This document shows, piece by piece, positions 59,507-64,000 of a DNA stretch of 64,000 nucleotides (positions within the stretch are counted from its first letter, which is position 1; every line of letters starts with the position of its first letter). The DNA is from Voacanga thouarsii (Eukaryota; Streptophyta; Magnoliopsida; Gentianales; Apocynaceae). The notes below the pieces were generated by a model, which saw nothing but the letters and a program-made list of their open reading frames with translations, was not told the origin of the DNA and did no database searches. The stretch lies in contig JANUWF010001110.1 of NCBI GenBank assembly GCA_026120185.1, positions 2,975,858-3,039,857 of the forward strand, written 5' to 3'. Made by a program: the position numbers and the translations under genes.

Positions 59507-59580
59507 GAGTTGTTGTGGTTTAGTGGTTAGAGTTTTGGAATTAATCTCTAAAATCTTGAGTTCAAATCCCATCATTTAAG
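59507..59580 (+). other. tRNA-like module in LTR I
   Basis: TGTGGTTTAGTGGTTAGAG (A-box) and GAGTTCAAATCCC (B-box) about 45 bases apart, 263 bases from the LTR start. Confidence 0.5.
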
Positions 59581-61155
59581 TTTTATCATGGTTATTTTTT
59601 TTTTAGGTTGAATTTTTTTCGGCCCTTGCATTCCATAAGTAGAAATAGGAGTGTTGTCCTAGGGGAGACATGAAGGGAATGTCCTAATCCTATTCTTATG
59701 CCCTAAAAGTATCTTAAGGGATTTATGTCCTTTTATTTCCTATCTTACTTTAAATTCTTTACCAATTAAGTTTGTTCAATTTATCCAAATCTATGTTTTA
59801 ATTTCAACAAATTTCAGCATGGATTTTTGGTCTTGGAATTTCAAAAGTGGCTCTTAGAGGATAGAGTTTTAACTGAAAATAGGGAAGGAGTTAAGGAAGG
59901 TTCTCAAGAGAATTAATCTCTATGGTTGAACTTTCAAACTCCACTCCATAGTGTTCATCTTCTTCATGGAAGTAATTTGAAAATTTTCCAGATTCTTGGA
60001 CAGTCTAGCCTTTGAAAATTTCAACCATCTTTCTTAATCAAATGCTGCCAAAAAAATAGCCAACTTATTCAGCTTGAAGACTAAAATTCTTTACCAAAAA
60101 CTAGACAGCACAAAGCTGTGCAAACAAGAAAAAAATTCTAGACAGCTTCGATGCTTAGCAGGCCAAAAACAAAGCTATTTCTTCTACCCTTCAGACCAAT
60201 AGATTACCTCTGCCTTTCCTCCATAAAGAAGGCTGGAAATCAGCCTTAAAGGACCCTCCAATACCTCCCCAAACCCTCAGCAAATCGGCTGGAACATTGC
60301 AGAAAAACTGCACAACAAATCCTAGCGAGCAATTCGAATCTCAAACTAGAAAAATTCCAACATTACTCTCTCTTCAAGCCTTGTCCAAAAACCACCTCAA
60401 ACTTCTATGAAGTTAACCTTAGTCAGCCATGAACTAAACTCCATTAGCCTCCTCCACTGACCTACACAACTGGACTCCATAGCCACTCCTCAAATTCCTC
60501 CTTCAATTACTCCAATCAAGCTTTCAATTGAAGTTCAAAAATTTCAGAAATTGCTCCATGAAAACTCCCTTAGATTAAACTTCAAAAACCAGAAATTCTC
60601 CCACCATTGAACTCAGCATTTCAGCCAACCTTATAGCTCCTTCAACCCTCATTCATTTCAGAAAAACCACAACAAAACCAGTCGGCCATAGTAGCTCCAA
60701 AGAACCTCCATCAATCAAACAACATTACCAAATCTTCTACCATAAAACACTCCTTAAATTACTCCATTTGAATTTCAAACAACCAGATTTCTCTCTTTTC
60801 CCTAATATGAAAATCAAATCACAGAAATCCCTCAATCATTCGGCCAACACCTTCAGCATTTCGTCCAGCATTTTCTCTCCAATTCTCTCCATTTCTCCAA
60901 GAACATCAAAAATGCACACTACCTTTCTTCAAGCCTAAGACCACTCTAAACACCTTCAATCCCTTCCAAAAACTCCAGATCATGCCTACTCACTCACTAG
61001 AGTCCATTTCTGGATTTTATAACATCAAATCTCGAAAACAAAAATTTGCAATCGGATCAAAAACTAGATTTTTTCTTGAAGTCTCAAGAACACCATCAAG
61101 GTAACCAAGAACAAATTTGTTCATCTTCTTCCCTTCATTCTTTAACATGTCATAC

Positions 61156-61160
<5 letters not shown>

Positions 61161-61202
<42 letters not shown>
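61161..61202. repeat. (CT)n microsatellite
   Basis: About 20 CT units inside LTR I. Confidence 0.9.
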
Positions 61203-61203
<1 letters not shown>

Positions 61204-61632
61204 CCAAAATTGTTGCTACAACCATAGCTAATTTTCTTCTTCTTTCTTGGACGATTCAAGCCTCCTAAGCATGTGGATCTCCTTGAATCTTCATCAAAAT
61301 AGTCATCAATCAAGTATTTTTCTTTAACCTTCTCTTTAATTCTAAAGTCATATCTCTTAGATGTTGATGGAAAGGGATAGAATATGATTGGGGTTTGTGT
61401 ATTTGCTTATGTATGAAGAAATTGAGATTAGAGCATGAGAATGTTTGGCCATGGTTAAGTTTTATGAAATTTCTTGTGGATCGATGCATGTTCTTCATGT
61501 CTTAAGTGAGTATGAATGTTTAAGCATGCTAGATATTATGTCACCTTTGGTGAATAGGGTATTATGTTCTTATTTTCATTGAAGCCACGAATATGATTAT
61601 GCTGAGTAGAGATTTGGCCATGTGATTACATA

Positions 61633-63295
61633 GGACAGGACCTGTAGTAGTGGTTTCCAAAAGTACTATATGATAAAAACCTAGACTACTACTACTACAG
61701 CGTGGACTAGTACTCTACGACTTGAGTATAAGTTGGTGGTCTGGCGAAGCTGGAAGCATATACTTTGATTTGCTATAGTTGAGGTTCTATCGTAGGGCCA
61801 ATATACTTGCATGTTGGGTATGTGTGACTAGTTAGTTAAGACAGACTTATACAAGATAGTTTCTGCACTATATCGCCCCTTGTGGTTGTCCGAATGGTCT
61901 AAAATGTCCAGGGCCCTAGGAAACATAACTTGGATGTTTACTTTAGGGTAGCTCCCTTGGAAAGCAGAAACACTCCAGGAAGTCGTGGATCATTGGACTA
62001 GAAGCCTAAGGATGGTAGATGTCATTTAGAGGGGTGTTAGTACACTTCTTTCTCTCTAAAAGTACGGCGATATGTAGAGGGGTATTTTAGTCATTTTACC
62101 TGTAGGTCGGAGGCTTTGCTAATGCAGCATTGTCCTTGGGGTCAATATTTCCTTATGGTGATATTAGGAAATATTTAAAATTCAAAATACAGCTATTTAT
62201 ATAGCAGAGGTATTTTGATCATTTTAGCAGCCAGGGCGATGTGTCTTTTTGGTCCTCGGAATAGCCTGTAAGTCCTAACTAATTTTGGGTTGAGGAATTG
62301 GTCTCAGTTCAAGAGAATTTTATTGAATTTTATTTTATTTTATTCAGGAAGTCTAATTTATTATTGGACTGAAATAAAATAAATTAATTAATTAAAATAG
62401 GAGTTGAGAGAAATTAATTATCTAGTTTAATTGGTTAATTAATTATTCAGGGCCTAGGTCCAGTATGAATAATTAAGAAATTAACCTGGGCTTAAATTAG
62501 GGGAAATAATTAATGTTTAATTATTTATTGGGTTATTTATATAGGCCCAAGAAATAAATAATTAAAGATTAATTATTATGATTTATTTGGGCTCATTAAT
62601 TATTTATTGGGTTGTTTATATAAGCTCAGAAAATAAATAATTAATATTTATTATTTTGGGCCTTTTGGGTCCAAGAAAAATTATAAATATTTTTCTGGCC
62701 TAATAGCTTGGACCTTAGGGGTTTTTTCAGACACGGTTAAGAGGAGTTTAGGATTAGGCCAAATTGATTCTCAAGATAACATCAGGGTGTTTTGAAATCC
62801 CGGGGATATGTTTATCAGATAATGAGAAACCCATTTTTGGCCAACTAATAAACTAGTCTCTGGTAGAAAATAAACCCTAATCTCACTAACCTTACAGAGA
62901 ACTCACGTCTCTCTCTCTCTGCTCTTTCTCACGTCTCCCTTTTCTTATTGTTCTTCTTAGACTTTGCTAACCAATAGCAAGTGAACCAAGGGGAATTGAG
63001 ATTGTTCCTCTTCACCATAGTGTTCACCGACTAGAGTATAGGCAAAGGAATATTCTGAGAGTTGGAAAGCTTAGTGTTGATACAAACAAGGCGAAGTAGG
63101 AGGCTAGCGGGTGTTCAACCGGACACTTCTTCAAGTGGGCGAAGCGAGGCGATTCCAGTCGTTCAATCCACTCCTACTCAACCTAGAAGGGTTAAGGAGC
63201 GCAAATGTATGATCTTTACGCTTCCATATAGCCTTTAAGGCTCGGTTTATTTTTCTCTCTGTTTTTTTAAAGCTCCCCTATTTTCGTTTCCCTCA
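61633..63295 (+). repeat. 5' LTR of copy D, missing its first part
   Basis: Homology to LTR B begins abruptly at GGACAGGACCTGTAGTAG (equivalent to about 47612 in B) and continues to ...CCCTCA before the PBS. It keeps the hairpins at 62595-62645 and 62778-62820 and the Arg-rich frame at 63072-63240, with ATA in place of the ATG. Confidence 0.9.
63072..63237 (+). pseudogene. Arg-rich LTR ORF of copy D, start codon lost
   Basis: In frame: IQTRRSRRLAGVQPDTSSSG, then EAIPVVQSTPTQPRRVKERK and CMIFTLPYSL before a TAA. Alignable along its full length with the 49029-49186 frame of LTR B; the ATG is ATA and an upstream indel breaks the extension. Confidence 0.5.
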
Positions 63296-63298
63296 ATG

Positions 63299-63310
63299 TG
63301 GTATCAGAGC
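63299..63310 (+). other. Primer-binding site of copy D
   Basis: TGGTATCAGAGC, complementary to initiator tRNA-Met. Confidence 0.9.
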
Positions 63311-63639
63311 CACTGATTTTTTTGATCAATATAGGGAGCATGGTAGTTAATAAAAATGGAGAAGATGATTATACCTGTGATCCTTTGCTGTTTTGGTATG
63401 GGATAGACTTGATGTAAGCTTCATCGTTGAAGCATAGGAGCCCTCTGTAAATTTTTTGGCTTTGAAGTTTAATCGTGTAAACCCAATTTAAATGGGTATA
63501 GGCGGTTGTGGTTTTGTTTTGGATGTTTTTTGTAAGTAAATATGTCCAAAGAAGCCAAAGCTATGAGAAAAAAATGAAGAAGAAAGTCTCTGTAATTCGC
63601 GCGGAAAGGAGGAAAAAAACGAAGAAGATGATACTGTTC

Positions 63640-63955
63640 ATAAGCCGAGCCGGAGCTGAGCCGAGAACTGTTTTTGTGAGTGGAGCCGCATAAGCCGAGC
63701 TGATTGCATAGAACTCAAGCGGATTCGCACTTGGAATTTGCAATTGAATTGCAATTGGAGACCGGGTGGCGCGCGGGTCAATGCGCGGGTTATCGGGCGA
63801 GTTCGCGGGTCGGCAGCAGAGGGCACGCGGGCGTGGGCCGTGGGCGTGGGTCGGCTCCACGGGCTGCAGCGAGGGAGATCTGGTGCGGCCGCAGTGGACC
63901 GCAGGCCACGTGGGTGCGGATCCGGTGCGGCGCGGTGCAGTGGACCGCCAGAGTT
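63640..63955 (+). other. GC-rich leader module of copy D
   Basis: GC-rich block with repeated gcgcgggt / cgcgggtcg words, followed by T-rich DNA ending 'cgttttgggcccaata'. Same position and flanks as 40080-40455 in copy B. Frames on both strands are open only because of the composition; no shared protein reading is seen. Confidence 0.7.
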
Positions 63956-64000
63956 TTTTTTGTAATTTTTTTTCTTTTCTTTTTCGTTTTGGGCCCAATA

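Larger units (their letters stand above)
59245..61632 (+). repeat. LTR-like copy I, related to LTR G
   Basis: Starts TGTGAAACCCTACCTAAAGC and follows H closely: same 'ccctagagtaagagg', same tRNA-like module and the same 'gttcaaatcccatc'. It includes (TA)n at 59319-59344 and (CT)n at 61161-61202. It is cut at the right by LTR D. No conserved coding sequence. Confidence 0.7.
61633..64000 (+). mobile_element. Copia copy D, 5' LTR and leader (continues past window)
   Basis: LTR (5'-truncated), PBS at 63299-63310 and a leader with 'gagcatggtagttaataaaa', as in copy B. Gag is outside the window. Confidence 0.9.

Noticed and set aside
63561..63998. 145-codon minus-strand ORF at the window end
   Set aside because: Lies over the same GC-rich leader module; composition-driven, no motif, no counterpart in copy B.

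Overview
The window reads as a transposon-packed intergenic or pericentromeric block of a plant nuclear genome, most likely a eudicot. The support is plant-type Ty1/copia and Ty3/gypsy LTR retrotransposons primed by initiator tRNA-Met, a CACTA (En/Spm) DNA transposon with plant-only accessory domains, hAT remnants, strong AT richness, and no recognisable host gene. The species cannot be named from the sequence. Every coding stretch recognised belongs to a mobile element, and nearly all carry stops or frameshifts. Copy letters A-K used here are local labels.

Layout, left to right. 1-4375 is the internal region of copia copy A, followed by its 3' LTR (4376 to about 6240). About 6250-7923 is the 3' end and LTR of a Ty3/gypsy element K, which abuts a 111-bp remnant of the 3' LTR of a minus-strand SIRE-type copia element. 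That SIRE element runs from 7924 to 34223 and has pol, an envelope-like ORF downstream of pol, and gag split in two. The split is a 16,551-bp CACTA transposon (15822-32372) flanked by TAT target duplications. The CACTA carries a TNP2 transposase gene, a TnpA-like gene, subterminal repeat fields at both ends, a 152-bp satellite-like array and several internal duplications. 34224-35659 is AT-rich spacer with a (TG)n tract and a hAT end; 35660-36681 is a non-autonomous hAT element.

36690-50705 is a nest. A minus-strand copia element F has its LTR split across (TA)n microsatellites by plus-strand copia copy B (38466-49255). B is itself interrupted in its protease region by solo LTR C (42495-44289, TSD TACGC). 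50706-55490 is the 5' end of minus-strand element G with a 3.6-kb LTR. 55491 to about 57480 is the 5' end of another minus-strand element, J. 57481-61632 holds two plus-strand LTR-like copies (H, I) related to the G LTR. 61633-64000 is the 5' LTR and leader of copia copy D, which runs off the window.

The most interesting signals are not the polyproteins. (1) The LTRs of B, C and D carry a small arginine-rich reading frame. Its core octapeptide is identical between B and C although the DNA differs at five synonymous positions, so it looks like an LTR-encoded protein under selection. (2) A tRNA-like module with RNA polymerase III A-box and B-box matches sits about 230-265 bp inside three homologous gypsy-type LTRs (G, H, I). 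(3) The CACTA carries about eleven copies of a 152-bp tandem repeat, a possible satellite seed. (4) The CACTA insertion can be removed on paper to restore a readable gag frame, which fixes the order of nesting. (5) Copies A and B share an in-frame TGA at the same gag codon.
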